A stretch of 64,000 nucleotides of DNA. Origin: Marinomonas algicola (GTDB taxonomy: Bacteria; Pseudomonadota; Gammaproteobacteria; Pseudomonadales; Marinomonadaceae). The position numbers were made by a program, and so were the translations under genes. Below, piece by piece: positions 1 to 8,942 of this stretch; position 1 is the stretch's first letter, and the number at the start of each line of letters is the position of its first letter. The notes beneath the pieces were generated by a model that made no database searches, was not told the origin of the DNA, and saw only the letters and a program-made list of their open reading frames with translations. The stretch is from the NCBI RefSeq assembly GCF_014805825.1, contig NZ_CP061941.1, positions 3,286,001-3,350,000 of the forward strand. Reading direction: 5' to 3'.

Positions 1-1
1 C

Positions 2-343
2 GAGGAAAAAAGTTACCTCGACTGTGCCGAATTTCTCCTCCAGCACCCAGATATCACTGCGCTGATTTGCCTAACGAGCACCAGCGCGCGCAGCGCCGCT
101 TTAGCGGTAATGCGGTTACACAACTCTCGACTCAATCATAACGAGCAACAAATAAGTGTGATTGGTTGTGATACGCCTGCTGATGAGCTAACGGCCAGCA
201 TGGGGATTACCAGCATTCAACAAGCGCCTCCCGCACAAATAGGCGAACAACTTGCGCAGATGATGGTTTCCCGCATCAAAGGGACGCCGGTGAAAGAACT
301 GCAGATCGTATTAACGCCGGGAGTGGTAAAAAACGGGTACTAA
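2..343 (+). CDS. LacI-family transcriptional regulator, C-terminal part (5' end outside window)
   Basis: The reading frame is open from base 2 to the TAA at 341-343 and gives about 113 residues. They match the C-terminal half of a LacI/GalR sugar-binding domain: a segment of the type ITALICLTSTSARSA, then VIGCDTPADELTASM, then a stretch ending in QIVLTPGVVKNG. The DNA-binding helix-turn-helix would lie upstream of the window. It sits 48 bp before a sugar ABC importer on the same strand, so it is probably the local repressor of that operon. The effector sugar cannot be read from this fragment. Confidence 0.85.
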   Translation, partial: EEKSYLDCAEFLLQHPDITALICLTSTSARSAALAVMRLHNSRLNHNEQQISVIGCDTPADELTASMGITSIQQAPPAQIGEQLAQMMVSRIKGTPVKELQIVLTPGVVKNGY

Positions 344-391
344 CCCAAAACAGTTCGGAAAACTCGTATAACAATAAATGAGGAAACGACA

Positions 392-1741
392 ATGAAAAAA
401 TCTCTGCTCGTCGCCAGTACGGTACTGGTAAACGGACTTCTAATAAGCCAAGTGTCTAATGCGGCTACAGTAGAATTTTGGACGGCACAAACCCAATCGG
501 ACAGACTGCAAACCATCGAATTACTTGCCAGTACCTTCGAAGCTTTAAACGATGGCGTGACCGTCAAAGTGGTGGGCGTCGACGAAAACGAAATGGCGAC
601 ACAAATGGCCGCAGCCGTGGCAGCAGGCACAACACCGCAACTGATTGAAGTGAACTCTGAAATCATCATGGCACTGGGGGAAGAAGGCATTGTCGATACC
701 CAAACTCACCAAGGCGTCGTGGGCGATATTGGTAAGAGCCGCTTCCATACAGGCGCTCTAACCACATTGACGTCCCCTGAAGGCCAATATTATGGTTTAC
801 CTTACCATGGTTGGATTCAGGGCATTTGGTATCGCAAAGACTGGTTTGATGAAAAAGGTTTAGCCGCGCCCAATACATGGGAAAACATTGAAACCGCCGC
901 CAAAGCGTTAACCGACAAAGCGAACAACCAATACGGTATTTTAGTCGGCACCAAACAAGACAGCTACACAGAACAAGTCTTCACTCAGTTAGCGTTGTCT
1001 AACAATGCGGCGGAGTTTGATGACAAAGGCGACCTCATATTCAATAGTCCTGCCACGTTAGAAACCATCCAATATTACAAAGAACTCGCCAAATACAACC
1101 CACCAGGACCACAAAACTGGCGCGCCCGAGATTATTACCTGCAAGGTAAAATGGGCATGTTCTTCTATTCAACCTACATCATGGATGACCTTGCTTTAGC
1201 CGAAGTCGCCAAAGGTTCACTGTCCTCTGAGAACTTTAAAGAACTCAGCGGTGGCACTTTCGACCCCAAATTGGTTAAGAACACGGCCTTCACGCCTATC
1301 ATCACTCATAAAAGCGCCGCGTCTTATGGCACCTTATCGGGCCTTGTTGCGTTGAAAACTAAAAGTGCTGAAGACGCTCAAGCAACCAAAGACTTCATTG
1401 AGTTTATGTACGATCCAGCCAGCTACATCACCTTCTTGCACATGGCGCCGGGTGGCATGAACCCTATGTTAAAAGGCATCGCTGAAGACCCAGCGTATTT
1501 AGACGATCCAAACGGCGTCTTCAAACTGTACGGTGCAGATAAAATGAAACAGATCGTTTCTGGTTTTGACGACATTCGCTCCTTTTCCGTTGTACAAGGC
1601 AAAACGTTTCCAGCATCGGGAGCCATCTTCGCCAAGTCCGTCATCCCCCGCATGATTTACGATGTCACCATTGAAAACAAAGATCCGCAACAAGCACTGA
1701 ACAGTGCAGAAGCAGAAATGAAAACCATCATGGGTAAGTAA
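392..1741 (+). CDS. Sugar ABC transporter periplasmic binding protein (family 1)
   Basis: Extracellular solute-binding protein family 1, which captures a sugar in the periplasm and delivers it to the membrane permeases. A Sec signal peptide is clear: MKK, a hydrophobic core, and a likely cleavage after SNA near residue 24. The mature protein begins with the typical VEFWTAQTQSDRLQTIE segment. The length of 449 aa is normal. GAGGAAACGAC precedes the ATG. It is the first gene of the importer operon, followed by a strong hairpin and then two permeases and an ATPase. The substrate is unknown; the LacI regulator and MalK-type ATPase favour an oligosaccharide or glycoside. Confidence 0.9.
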   Translation: MKKSLLVASTVLVNGLLISQVSNAATVEFWTAQTQSDRLQTIELLASTFEALNDGVTVKVVGVDENEMATQMAAAVAAGTTPQLIEVNSEIIMALGEEGIVDTQTHQGVVGDIGKSRFHTGALTTLTSPEGQYYGLPYHGWIQGIWYRKDWFDEKGLAAPNTWENIETAAKALTDKANNQYGILVGTKQDSYTEQVFTQLALSNNAAEFDDKGDLIFNSPATLETIQYYKELAKYNPPGPQNWRARDYYLQGKMGMFFYSTYIMDDLALAEVAKGSLSSENFKELSGGTFDPKLVKNTAFTPIITHKSAASYGTLSGLVALKTKSAEDAQATKDFIEFMYDPASYITFLHMAPGGMNPMLKGIAEDPAYLDDPNGVFKLYGADKMKQIVSGFDDIRSFSVVQGKTFPASGAIFAKSVIPRMIYDVTIENKDPQQALNSAEAEMKTIMGK

Positions 1742-1786
1742 AGAACACACCCTGAGCTTTTTTCTATAGGGAGCTCAGGGGTTCTT
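1741..1786 (+). other. Intercistronic hairpin after the sugar-binding-protein gene
   Basis: CCCTGAGCT (1750-1758) pairs with AGCTCAGGG (1772-1780), and an outer pair AAGAAC (1741-1746) with GTTCTT (1781-1786) extends the stem. It lies between the binding-protein gene and the first permease with no clear U-tract after it. Such hairpins commonly stabilise upstream mRNA or partly terminate, so that the binding protein is made in excess over the membrane subunits. The function here is inferred. Confidence 0.6.
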
Positions 1787-1824
1787 AGTACCCTCATGAA
1801 TAGTTTTCAAAGAAGGATGTAAAC

Positions 1825-2691
1825 ATGTCTTCAATACTGGTCAAAAACGAAGCCCAACTTGGACTTAAGCTTGTCGCGCCCGCTGTTGGTATTATCGGCT
1901 TGCTGGTAATTTACCCCATCTTATTCAACATTTACCTCAGTTTTTTTGATGTGCAACTCAATGGCAGTAAGACCTTTGTCGGGTTGGATAACTACACCGA
2001 TTTACTTGGCAATCCGCGTTATTACCATTCGGTCGGTGTATCTATTGTCTATCTGATTGGTACGGTCGTTGGTACAACGGTGTTGGGGTTGGCCGCGTCG
2101 ATTCTGATGAATCAAGAATTTCGATTTCGGAACCTCGCCCGTGGTTTGATCCTCCTGCCCTACTTTGCGCCCGTCATCAGTGTGGTGTTTGGCTGGCAGT
2201 TTATTTTTGATCCCGTAAACGGTATTTACAACCATGTGGTGGTCGATGTGCTGCATTTAACCAACGAGCGGGAAAACCTAATTGGCAACCCTGATTCCGC
2301 TTTGTTTGTGGTGATCTTATTCGATATTTGGAAGCATTTTCCTATCGCGTATTTATTGTTCCTCGCGAAGTTACAAAGCGTACCGAAAGACCTGTACGAA
2401 GCGGCCGCTATTGATGGACAAAATGCTTGGGGACGCTTCTGGCATGTGACTCTGCCCGAGCTCAGATTCGTCATCGCCACTGTGGTTTTATTGCGTATTA
2501 TATGGAACTTAAATCGTTTTGAAGACGTGTACTTACTGGCACCAAACGTCGAAACTCTGCCTATTTTCACCTATTACCAAGCGTTTGCAGGAATCGTGGA
2601 TCAAGGCGGAGCCGCGGCGATTTCGGTAATTCAGTTGCTGGTATTGGTTGGCTTAATTTGGTTATACGTTCGTAAAGTCCTCAAATGGTAG
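1825..2691 (+). CDS. Sugar ABC transporter permease, MalF type
   Basis: Inner-membrane permease of the carbohydrate uptake CUT1 family, 288 aa with about six transmembrane helices. The EAA loop that docks on the ATPase reads EAAAIDGQNAWGRFWHVTLP near residues 192-211. An AAGGATGTAAAC Shine-Dalgarno region precedes the ATG. The stop lies 9 bp before the next permease gene. It forms the channel with the MalG-type partner. Confidence 0.9.
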   Translation: MSSILVKNEAQLGLKLVAPAVGIIGLLVIYPILFNIYLSFFDVQLNGSKTFVGLDNYTDLLGNPRYYHSVGVSIVYLIGTVVGTTVLGLAASILMNQEFRFRNLARGLILLPYFAPVISVVFGWQFIFDPVNGIYNHVVVDVLHLTNERENLIGNPDSALFVVILFDIWKHFPIAYLLFLAKLQSVPKDLYEAAAIDGQNAWGRFWHVTLPELRFVIATVVLLRIIWNLNRFEDVYLLAPNVETLPIFTYYQAFAGIVDQGGAAAISVIQLLVLVGLIWLYVRKVLKW

Positions 2692-2700
2692 GAAAGACTT

Positions 2701-3663
2701 ATGATGAATAAACGCACTCCCATTCAATCTGTGATCTTGTATTCTTTGGTACTCGCTTTGGTGATCTTTTGCGTATTCCCCTTTTTACAGATCCTTTCCA
2801 CTTCCCTTAAACATCCTATCGATTGGGGCAATCCATCGCTGATTCCTCGCGTGCTGCATTTAGACGCTTACAAGGAATTGCTTGGTTTAATGCCAGCCAA
2901 AGAAATCGAGGTTCCCGCCAGCATTCAGCGCTTATTGGATAATCCAGCCTTATCAGAGGAAAAGAAACAAATGCTGCTGGCGAAGTTTAGCTCTGGTGGG
3001 GATGTCTTCCCATTTGGGCGCTATATGCTTAATACCTTTGTAATCTCCTTTATTACAGGTATTTGCTCCACTTTCTTAGCGTCGCTCGCGGCGTACGCCA
3101 TTGCCCGATTACGTTTCCCTGCGCAATCACTAATGGCCAACGGCGTGCTGTTTGTCTACATGGTCGGTGGCGTTTTACTGATGGTACCGCTCTACCAAAT
3201 GAGCGTAAACGTAGGCTTGGCATCGAGTGCTGGCGGCACAATTCTCAGTCTGTTTTTGATCTACCTAATCCAGACTTTACCCGTCGCCATGTACATGCTG
3301 GGAAACTACTTTCGTACCATTCCCTTCTCGCTGGAAGAAGCGGCGATGATGGACGGTTGTTCAAGGGTCGAAGCTTTCTGGCGCATCATCATGCCCTTGT
3401 CGAAACCCATGTTATTTACCGTGTTTATCTATTGTTTTGTGATCGCGTGGAACGAATATTTATTCGCGTCCGTCTTCTTAAAACAATACCAAGATTTCCA
3501 AACCTTACCACTGGCATTACAGACGTTGTTTACCTCCAAAAATGCCATATGGGATCGCATCATGGCCGCCTCCATGCTGACTCTACTACCCGTGGTGATT
3601 TGTTTCATGTTGGCGAATAAGCATTTGTCGGGCGGGCTGACTGATGGCGGCGTGAAAGGCTAG
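2701..3663 (+). CDS. Sugar ABC transporter permease, MalG type
   Basis: Second CUT1 permease, 320 aa. The EAA motif is EEAAMMDGCSRVEAFWRIIMP near residues 212-232, with the usual helices around it. An insertion of about 50 residues rich in Leu, Glu and Lys lies in the first periplasmic loop, around residues 60-100, and makes the protein longer than a minimal MalG. It follows the MalF-type gene by 9 bp and an AGGAAAGACTT ribosome-binding region. Substrate unknown. Confidence 0.9.
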   Translation: MMNKRTPIQSVILYSLVLALVIFCVFPFLQILSTSLKHPIDWGNPSLIPRVLHLDAYKELLGLMPAKEIEVPASIQRLLDNPALSEEKKQMLLAKFSSGGDVFPFGRYMLNTFVISFITGICSTFLASLAAYAIARLRFPAQSLMANGVLFVYMVGGVLLMVPLYQMSVNVGLASSAGGTILSLFLIYLIQTLPVAMYMLGNYFRTIPFSLEEAAMMDGCSRVEAFWRIIMPLSKPMLFTVFIYCFVIAWNEYLFASVFLKQYQDFQTLPLALQTLFTSKNAIWDRIMAASMLTLLPVVICFMLANKHLSGGLTDGGVKG

Positions 3664-3690
3664 TAACATACATTAATAACAAAACGTAAC

Positions 3691-3792
3691 GAGCGAAGGT
3701 CAGACAAGGAAAAAGTGAGCGAAAAAGCAGAGTTTATAGTTATAAATGAGCATTTTGAGCGAGCTTTTGACGAAGTATCACCGAGCGCAGTA
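3691..3792. repeat. Interspersed-repeat-like intergenic element
   Basis: The gap between the MalG-type permease and the ATPase gene holds repeated GAGCG cores (3691, 3717, 3757, 3783) and a TTTATAGTTATAAA pseudo-palindrome near 3733-3746. Its layout (GACAAGG, then AGTTTATAGTTATAAATGAG, then GAGCGCAG) resembles a class of short intergenic repeats that I recall from Marinomonas and other proteobacteria. No second copy was noticed in this window, so calling it a repeat family rests on memory and not on the sequence alone. Confidence 0.4.
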
Positions 3793-3809
3793 GTTTTGAG
3801 GAGAAAGAT

Positions 3810-4928
3810 ATGAGTTCTGTGATCTTACGAAACGTCAACAAATCCTACGGCAACTTGCCGATAGTAAAGAACCTAAATTTGGAAGTAAAAGACGGTGAGT
3901 TTGTCGTGCTGGTTGGCCCAAGTGGTTGCGGCAAAAGCACCACTTTGCGCATGGTCGCGGGACTGGAAGACATTACTCAAGGGGAAATCCAAATCGGCGA
4001 GCGCACCATTAATGATTTGCCGCCTCACAAGCGTAACATCGCCATGGTGTTCCAGAACTACGCCTTGTATCCGCACATGTCGGTGCGAGATAACATTGTT
4101 TTTGGTTTGAAAAAATCTGGCGCAGACGAGGCAACGATGAAAGCGAAATTGGCCGATGTGTCGGACATGCTCAAACTCAATGAATACCTAGATCGTAAAC
4201 CCGCTGACTTATCTGGTGGCCAGCGTCAACGGGTTGCCATGGGGCGTGCCCTTGCTCGTGATGCGGATGTGTATTTGTTCGACGAACCCTTGTCTAACCT
4301 AGACGCCAAGCTGCGCCACCACATGCGTACCGAAATCGCCCGCATTCAGCACCAATACAACATGACGGCGATTTACGTTACTCACGACCAGATTGAAGCC
4401 ATGACCTTAGGTGACCGGGTCGTCGTCATGCGCGATGGCATCGTAGAGCAAGTAGGCACACCGATGGACATTTACCTGCAGCCCACCAACAGCTTTGTAG
4501 CCACCTTTATCGGCTCACCGGCCATGAATCTATTTGAAGCAAAAGTCCAAGGGGAAGAGTTAGTGTTCGATCACTACCGCATTCCAGCCTCAAAAATAGC
4601 CAATGTAGACATGCATGATCTCAGCTCTCATGACACGGTATTGGTCGGTATTCGTCCCGACTTCTTTGAAGACAGCGCTTTATCTTTAAAGAGATCACCC
4701 AGTGATCACTTATTTGAATTCAATAATATACAAGTCGATCTAGTGGAAAACCTCGGCTTCGATAAAGAAATCATGTTCAAACTCGGCGGCGAAGACGCCA
4801 AAGCCAGACTCGACCTACGCTCCCACGTAAAACGCCAAGAACTCATCTCCTTATCCGTGGATTTAAACCGCGTTTTGCTGTTCGACACCAGCACACAAGG
4901 CATGTTGATTAATGCTGGGGAGGTTTAA
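3810..4928 (+). CDS. Sugar ABC transporter ATP-binding protein, MalK/UgpC type
   Basis: Energises the sugar importer by ATP hydrolysis on the cytoplasmic face. Motifs in order: Walker A GPSGCGKST (about 36-44), Q-loop VFQNYALYPHM, signature LSGGQRQR (about 134-141), Walker B VYLFDEPLSNLDA, and switch His in YVTHDQ. A C-terminal MalK-type regulatory region follows, giving 372 aa. The start is supported by GAGGAGAAAGAT just upstream. It is separated from the permeases by the repeat-like element, but the same strand and spacing fit one operon. Confidence 0.92.
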   Translation: MSSVILRNVNKSYGNLPIVKNLNLEVKDGEFVVLVGPSGCGKSTTLRMVAGLEDITQGEIQIGERTINDLPPHKRNIAMVFQNYALYPHMSVRDNIVFGLKKSGADEATMKAKLADVSDMLKLNEYLDRKPADLSGGQRQRVAMGRALARDADVYLFDEPLSNLDAKLRHHMRTEIARIQHQYNMTAIYVTHDQIEAMTLGDRVVVMRDGIVEQVGTPMDIYLQPTNSFVATFIGSPAMNLFEAKVQGEELVFDHYRIPASKIANVDMHDLSSHDTVLVGIRPDFFEDSALSLKRSPSDHLFEFNNIQVDLVENLGFDKEIMFKLGGEDAKARLDLRSHVKRQELISLSVDLNRVLLFDTSTQGMLINAGEV

Positions 4929-5024
4929 GGTATAAAGAATCAATATCGAAATACTCTATAAAAAGTTATTCTAACTTCAGTACTCAACGATTTAATTGGA
5001 TTAGAGTTACAACAAGGAATTTAT

Positions 5025-6767
5025 ATGCATCCGACTTCGAGACTTATAGAGCAACTTCTGCAAGACGATTCATTTCCATCGATGGCAATACTTGATGGAG
5101 CATGGGGGGAAGGCAAAACTCATTTCGTCCGAAACACACTCTTAAAAGAATTAGAGAAAGATGACTACAAAACACTCTATCTGTCCTTAACTGGAATATC
5201 TAATATTTCAGAGTATCGAGACCGACTGCTATCTGTATCCTTCGAAAAATTGGAATCAACGAGTAGGTTTGTTAAAAATAATACCAAAACACTTAGTTCG
5301 CTGATTGACACAATATCTGAGCAAAAAAATAGCGGACTGATTGGGGGATTACTTTCAGGAAGCGCTGGAATTGTTAGAGAAAAGCTCCTTCATAAATTGG
5401 ACAATATTAGATTTATCGTTGATGACCTAGACCGTATTGAAGACGAAAAAGTTGTTAATCTAATTGTTGGAGAAAGCCTACAGTTAGCAGACTCTGAATT
5501 TAAAAAAATACAATTTGTTTTTGTGGTTAATGAATCAAAATCTTGCTTGAGTTCAGACTTAAGAGAAAAGGCATTTAGTGGAAAAACTAGTCTGGATATG
5601 AAGGTTGAGGACCTTATTGGCATTGCTTTTAAAGATAAAGACATTAATAATCAGTTACTTAACTCTATAACTGAGACAGTGAAAGAAAAGGAAATAAAAA
5701 ACCTTAGAGTACTTAAGCGAATAGCAAATAAGTCGATCAGAATTAATGAAATAATTGTTAATGACGATAATGTGAATCGGGAGTTATCTTTCTCATATCT
5801 TGGTAGAAATATCACCCTAATTTGTCACTACCTTTATGAAAAAGGTTATACCAGCGAAAAGGTTTGGAAGTCCATAAATGAGTCATCTCTTTTAGAGTAC
5901 ATTAAATCAAAAGATAATGAAGAAGAAAAAAGTCCCCATAGAGACTTACAGGAAATAGACAGTGGAATAAGTGAAATATTAGTCAGGTATTGCGCGTTTG
6001 AAATATCAGATAACTTAAAACTTACAGATTTAGGTCAACTACCTATTCAAACTTCAAAAATAGACACACTTCTTTTTTCGCCTGCAGGGAGCTTTGAAAA
6101 ACAAGAATTTGAACAGCTAATTATTGAACTAAAAAAGTTCATATTTGATGATAAAAATGTTCCTTTACAGAAATGGTTTAAGGCATGCGACTACTACGAT
6201 AAAAAACTTAGACATGATTATATTGATGGTGATGCGGATAATTTTATTGAAAATTTTGAAAAGCTCTGCTCAAAAAAACAGTTTTCTAGATCAGAGCATG
6301 AAATTGTTTGGCAAGAGCCAATTTTAAAAAGTGAAAATGATGTAATTCGTAATAACTATGAAGAGTTTTTTTATAGAAAAAAGGCTCAAGAACAAGAATC
6401 ATCTAATGAAATAGTTGTAAAAGACATGGTCAATTCATGGAAAAATGTTGATATGAAAATTTATAGAGGCCATCACTTGAAACCTTTTTTTAATTTTATA
6501 GCTACTGAAACCTGGAACCAATGTCTTAACAATTGGACACCACATGACCTTGAGTGTTTCGCTGACTTTGTAAACAATAGATATAAAGAGTCGAATGTAA
6601 AACACTATCTAATGGACGAATACAATTCCCTAAATACTTTCAAAGGTCTAGTTGTATCTAAACTTCAAGGTAAACCTGCCGGTCAATATAAAGGTAGTTT
6701 AACCTTAGTAAAGATTTCTCTAGAAAAGGCAGTTAAGGCTTTAGAGAAGCAATCATTGAATAATTAA
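5025..6767 (+). CDS. KAP-type P-loop NTPase, orphan
   Basis: A 580-aa protein with Walker A GAWGEGKT (25-32) and Walker B RFIVDDLDRI (129-138). The N-terminal layout and DDLDR motif match the KAP family of P-loop NTPases. A short glycine-rich hydrophobic stretch (about 104-117) lies between the two motifs, where many KAP proteins have a membrane hairpin; here it looks too short to span twice. The remaining 430 residues are charged, Lys/Asn/Glu-rich and unrecognised. Codon use (ATA, AGA, AAA, TTA) is visibly more A+T-rich than the flanking genes, suggesting transfer. CAACAAGGAATTTAT supports the start. It has no same-strand partner and overlaps the convergent GNAT gene by 35 bp. Some KAP NTPases occur in anti-phage loci, but that role is only a possibility here. 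Confidence 0.75.
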   Translation: MHPTSRLIEQLLQDDSFPSMAILDGAWGEGKTHFVRNTLLKELEKDDYKTLYLSLTGISNISEYRDRLLSVSFEKLESTSRFVKNNTKTLSSLIDTISEQKNSGLIGGLLSGSAGIVREKLLHKLDNIRFIVDDLDRIEDEKVVNLIVGESLQLADSEFKKIQFVFVVNESKSCLSSDLREKAFSGKTSLDMKVEDLIGIAFKDKDINNQLLNSITETVKEKEIKNLRVLKRIANKSIRINEIIVNDDNVNRELSFSYLGRNITLICHYLYEKGYTSEKVWKSINESSLLEYIKSKDNEEEKSPHRDLQEIDSGISEILVRYCAFEISDNLKLTDLGQLPIQTSKIDTLLFSPAGSFEKQEFEQLIIELKKFIFDDKNVPLQKWFKACDYYDKKLRHDYIDGDADNFIENFEKLCSKKQFSRSEHEIVWQEPILKSENDVIRNNYEEFFYRKKAQEQESSNEIVVKDMVNSWKNVDMKIYRGHHLKPFFNFIATETWNQCLNNWTPHDLECFADFVNNRYKESNVKHYLMDEYNSLNTFKGLVVSKLQGKPAGQYKGSLTLVKISLEKAVKALEKQSLNN

Positions 6768-7200
6768 TCAGTTCTTGATGGTTCCTTTTGACGATGTTTT
6801 CAGACTCTACTTTAAAGCCTCGTTTTTCAAAGAAGGGCTTAGCAAGCAGGCTGGCGTCCACGTACAGGGTTTTATATCCGCTCTTTATCGCTTCTTTTCT
6901 GGCATAGGTAAACAGCGCGTTGGCTATGCCTTGGCGTTGATAATCGCGGTGTACATACAAACAATCGATATGGCCATCGGCTTCTAGCTCGATGAAACCC
7001 ACGATAATGTCACCTATTGTTGCCACAAAAGGCTGAGTTCGCTCTACTCTTTTTGCCCACATAGAATAATCTGGTGGCGTCGGCGCCCACGCTTCTAACT
7101 GTTCTGTTAAGTAAATATTGGGGCTGATGGAATGCACGGCACCGTGAAAAAGATCCGCAATGCCTTTTGCGTCTGTAGTTTTAAAAGGTCGAATTATCAT
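6733..7200 (-). CDS. GNAT-family N-acetyltransferase
   Basis: Small cytoplasmic acetyltransferase that would transfer acetyl from acetyl-CoA to an unknown amine. The acetyl-CoA-binding motif is YVHRDYQRQGIANALF, followed by the FFEKRGFK segment typical of the fold's last strands. I chose the ATG at 7200 (MIIRPFKTTDAKGI), where the GNAT N-terminus normally begins; a TTG start at 7224 is possible. Its 3' end overlaps that of the convergent KAP NTPase gene. Confidence 0.88.
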   Translation of the reverse strand: MIIRPFKTTDAKGIADLFHGAVHSISPNIYLTEQLEAWAPTPPDYSMWAKRVERTQPFVATIGDIIVGFIELEADGHIDCLYVHRDYQRQGIANALFTYARKEAIKSGYKTLYVDASLLAKPFFEKRGFKVESENIVKRNHQELINYSMIASLKP

Positions 7201-7505
7201 AACGGTTTTATTGCGAGATACCAATCAGTTAGGGTTTTGAATTGAACATTTACGCCGTGACAACTTCCTAAGTAGGCTTTATTTTGCATTATTAACTTCC
7301 TATTTTGATTATATTATCAGCGTATTTGACGTATTTTTATACCTTAAATATCGTTAAATCAACCTTAATAGGCAGAACACTAATGCTAACAATTTATAAC
7401 AAAAACGTCTCGCTCAAAGTAAAACAAGATGAAACGTCACTTTGAGCTAATGACATCGGTGTTATAAATCTAATCCAAATGTTGATAAGGTCTGATCGAG
7501 CTCAT

Positions 7506-7773
7506 TCATAAAAACCTTGATGAGTGAATCCTAATGTGCTCAGGACGTTCCAAATCACCTACTTTTGTCCAAAGAACGACATCTCGCCTTGGCCCTAATG
7601 CGGCCTGTAAAGGCCTCACTATCAGTCTTTTGACCAATAGGTTTACCAAGGAAATAGAGAGTCCGGGTTCGCATCCGCAACCATCCAATTTTTTCTAACA
7701 CCTCCTTAGATACGGTTTGATCAGAGTGGTAAAGAGAAGACTTTTTATCGACAAAGACGATGAATTGATTCAT
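7506..7773 (-). pseudogene. Decayed ORF, frame-broken
   Basis: Two overlapping minus-strand frames look like one broken gene. The first (from 7773) starts MNQFIVFVDKKSSLYHSDQTV and becomes low-complexity after EKIGWL. The second carries ALGPRRDVVLWTK and stops at 7506. Joining them needs one or two frameshifts. The GPRR(D/E)(V/M)V pattern preceded by EKxxWL faintly recalls the N-terminus of some PurL-type FGAM synthases, but the match is too short to name it. The remaining non-coding sequence from 7201 to 7818 shows no other clear feature. Confidence 0.3.
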
Positions 7774-7818
7774 ACAAAAATTTCACTCGGCTAAACCTTG
7801 ATATCAGCGTTTTAATAC

Positions 7819-8802
7819 TTAGCTCGCCAGCTGATCCTGATTATTTTGATGCTTTTTTCGACTTTCACGTAAAGGAGGTACACCAAACACGCGTTTATAC
7901 GCTCTTGAAAAGGCCGCTTCTGAGGTATAACCGAGATCCTCAGCTAACTCTATTAATGAAACGGGTGCTTCCATGATCCTCAGTCTGGCTAGCCCCATGC
8001 GCCATTCAGTTAGGTATTGTTTAGCCGATGTACCAATGACGTCAGTGAATCGCGCCGAAAATCCAGAACGAGACATCCCTACTTGTGCAGCTAAACTGTC
8101 CAGTGTCCAGTCCAGCTCCGGATGCGCATGCATGGCCGTAAGTGCTTTGCCTATTTTGGGGTCTTTAAGCGCACCTAACCAACCTTTGTTGGCTTCTGGT
8201 GCGGTATCCAACCAATAACGAATCGCCTTAATTACAACAATATCCGCTATGTTTGCAACGATTGTTTCTCCTCCCGCGCCTAATGTTTTTGACTCCTCAG
8301 ACATCAGCTCGATGAGTCCTTGTAGCGCCTTTGTTCGACCCTCTTCAGCTTTTAAATGAATAAGTGATGGTAATTGGGCGATAAGCTTTTGCCCAATAAC
8401 ATTGTCAAAACTTAACACACCGCACGTGAGTAAGGTTTTCTCACCCCCTCCACCATATTGTATCGATTCAAACCGGTTAGAAATGTGCGTTACGGGTAGG
8501 TCAAAAAACGGTTCACATTGCGTTTTTTTCTCATCAGAGATTAAGTGACCTTCCCCTCTTGGGAGCAAAGCAATGTCTCCCGGTTGCAGATAGGTGTCAG
8601 GGTAATCGAGAAAGCGTAACCAACAAGCGCCTTGAGTAATAATATGAAACATCATATTCCCTTTTAAAGGAGGCATATCCATCCCCCAAGGCGCCTTCAA
8701 TTCAGACGCCGCATACATAACACCATTCAGTCGTAACGAATACAGCGTCTCTCCAAGAGGGTCCTGAGGCGTTGGCATCTGCCGTTGATGTGTCGTTTTC
8801 AT
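7819..8802 (-). CDS. AraC-family regulator with N-terminal cupin domain
   Basis: Transcriptional regulator with a cupin-type sensor domain in the N-terminal half (GDIALLPRGEGHLI) and two helix-turn-helix motifs at the C-terminus (LDSLAAQVGMSRSGFSARF; LAEDLGYTSEAAFSRAYKRVF). I chose ATG 8802 (MKTTHQRQMPTPQDPLG) because homologues begin near here; an ATG at 8853 adds 17 residues. It is divergent from the NmrA-like reductase and DUF1772 genes, which are its likely targets. The inducer is unknown. Confidence 0.88.
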   Translation of the reverse strand: MKTTHQRQMPTPQDPLGETLYSLRLNGVMYAASELKAPWGMDMPPLKGNMMFHIITQGACWLRFLDYPDTYLQPGDIALLPRGEGHLISDEKKTQCEPFFDLPVTHISNRFESIQYGGGGEKTLLTCGVLSFDNVIGQKLIAQLPSLIHLKAEEGRTKALQGLIELMSEESKTLGAGGETIVANIADIVVIKAIRYWLDTAPEANKGWLGALKDPKIGKALTAMHAHPELDWTLDSLAAQVGMSRSGFSARFTDVIGTSAKQYLTEWRMGLARLRIMEAPVSLIELAEDLGYTSEAAFSRAYKRVFGVPPLRESRKKHQNNQDQLAS

Positions 8803-8942
8803 AACTAACGCCTTTTTTGGACGAACTGCAATTAAATATAGATTTTTAAGCATTAAGCATCAAGCTTTTAGGGAATAAACTTGCTCTCATTCCTTAGAAA
8901 TCTGTAAAGAATTAACGTTTAACCAATCGAAAAGGTGTATTT

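Noticed and set aside
3063..3620. 185-codon frame inside the MalG-type permease gene
   Set aside because: Same-strand out-of-frame shadow of a gene with clear permease motifs; the translation is Arg/His-rich with no protein-like pattern.
6733..6767. Overlap of KAP NTPase and GNAT 3' ends as a sign of frameshift
   Set aside because: Both frames end normally and both proteins have complete C-termini, so a 35-bp tail-to-tail overlap is sufficient explanation.
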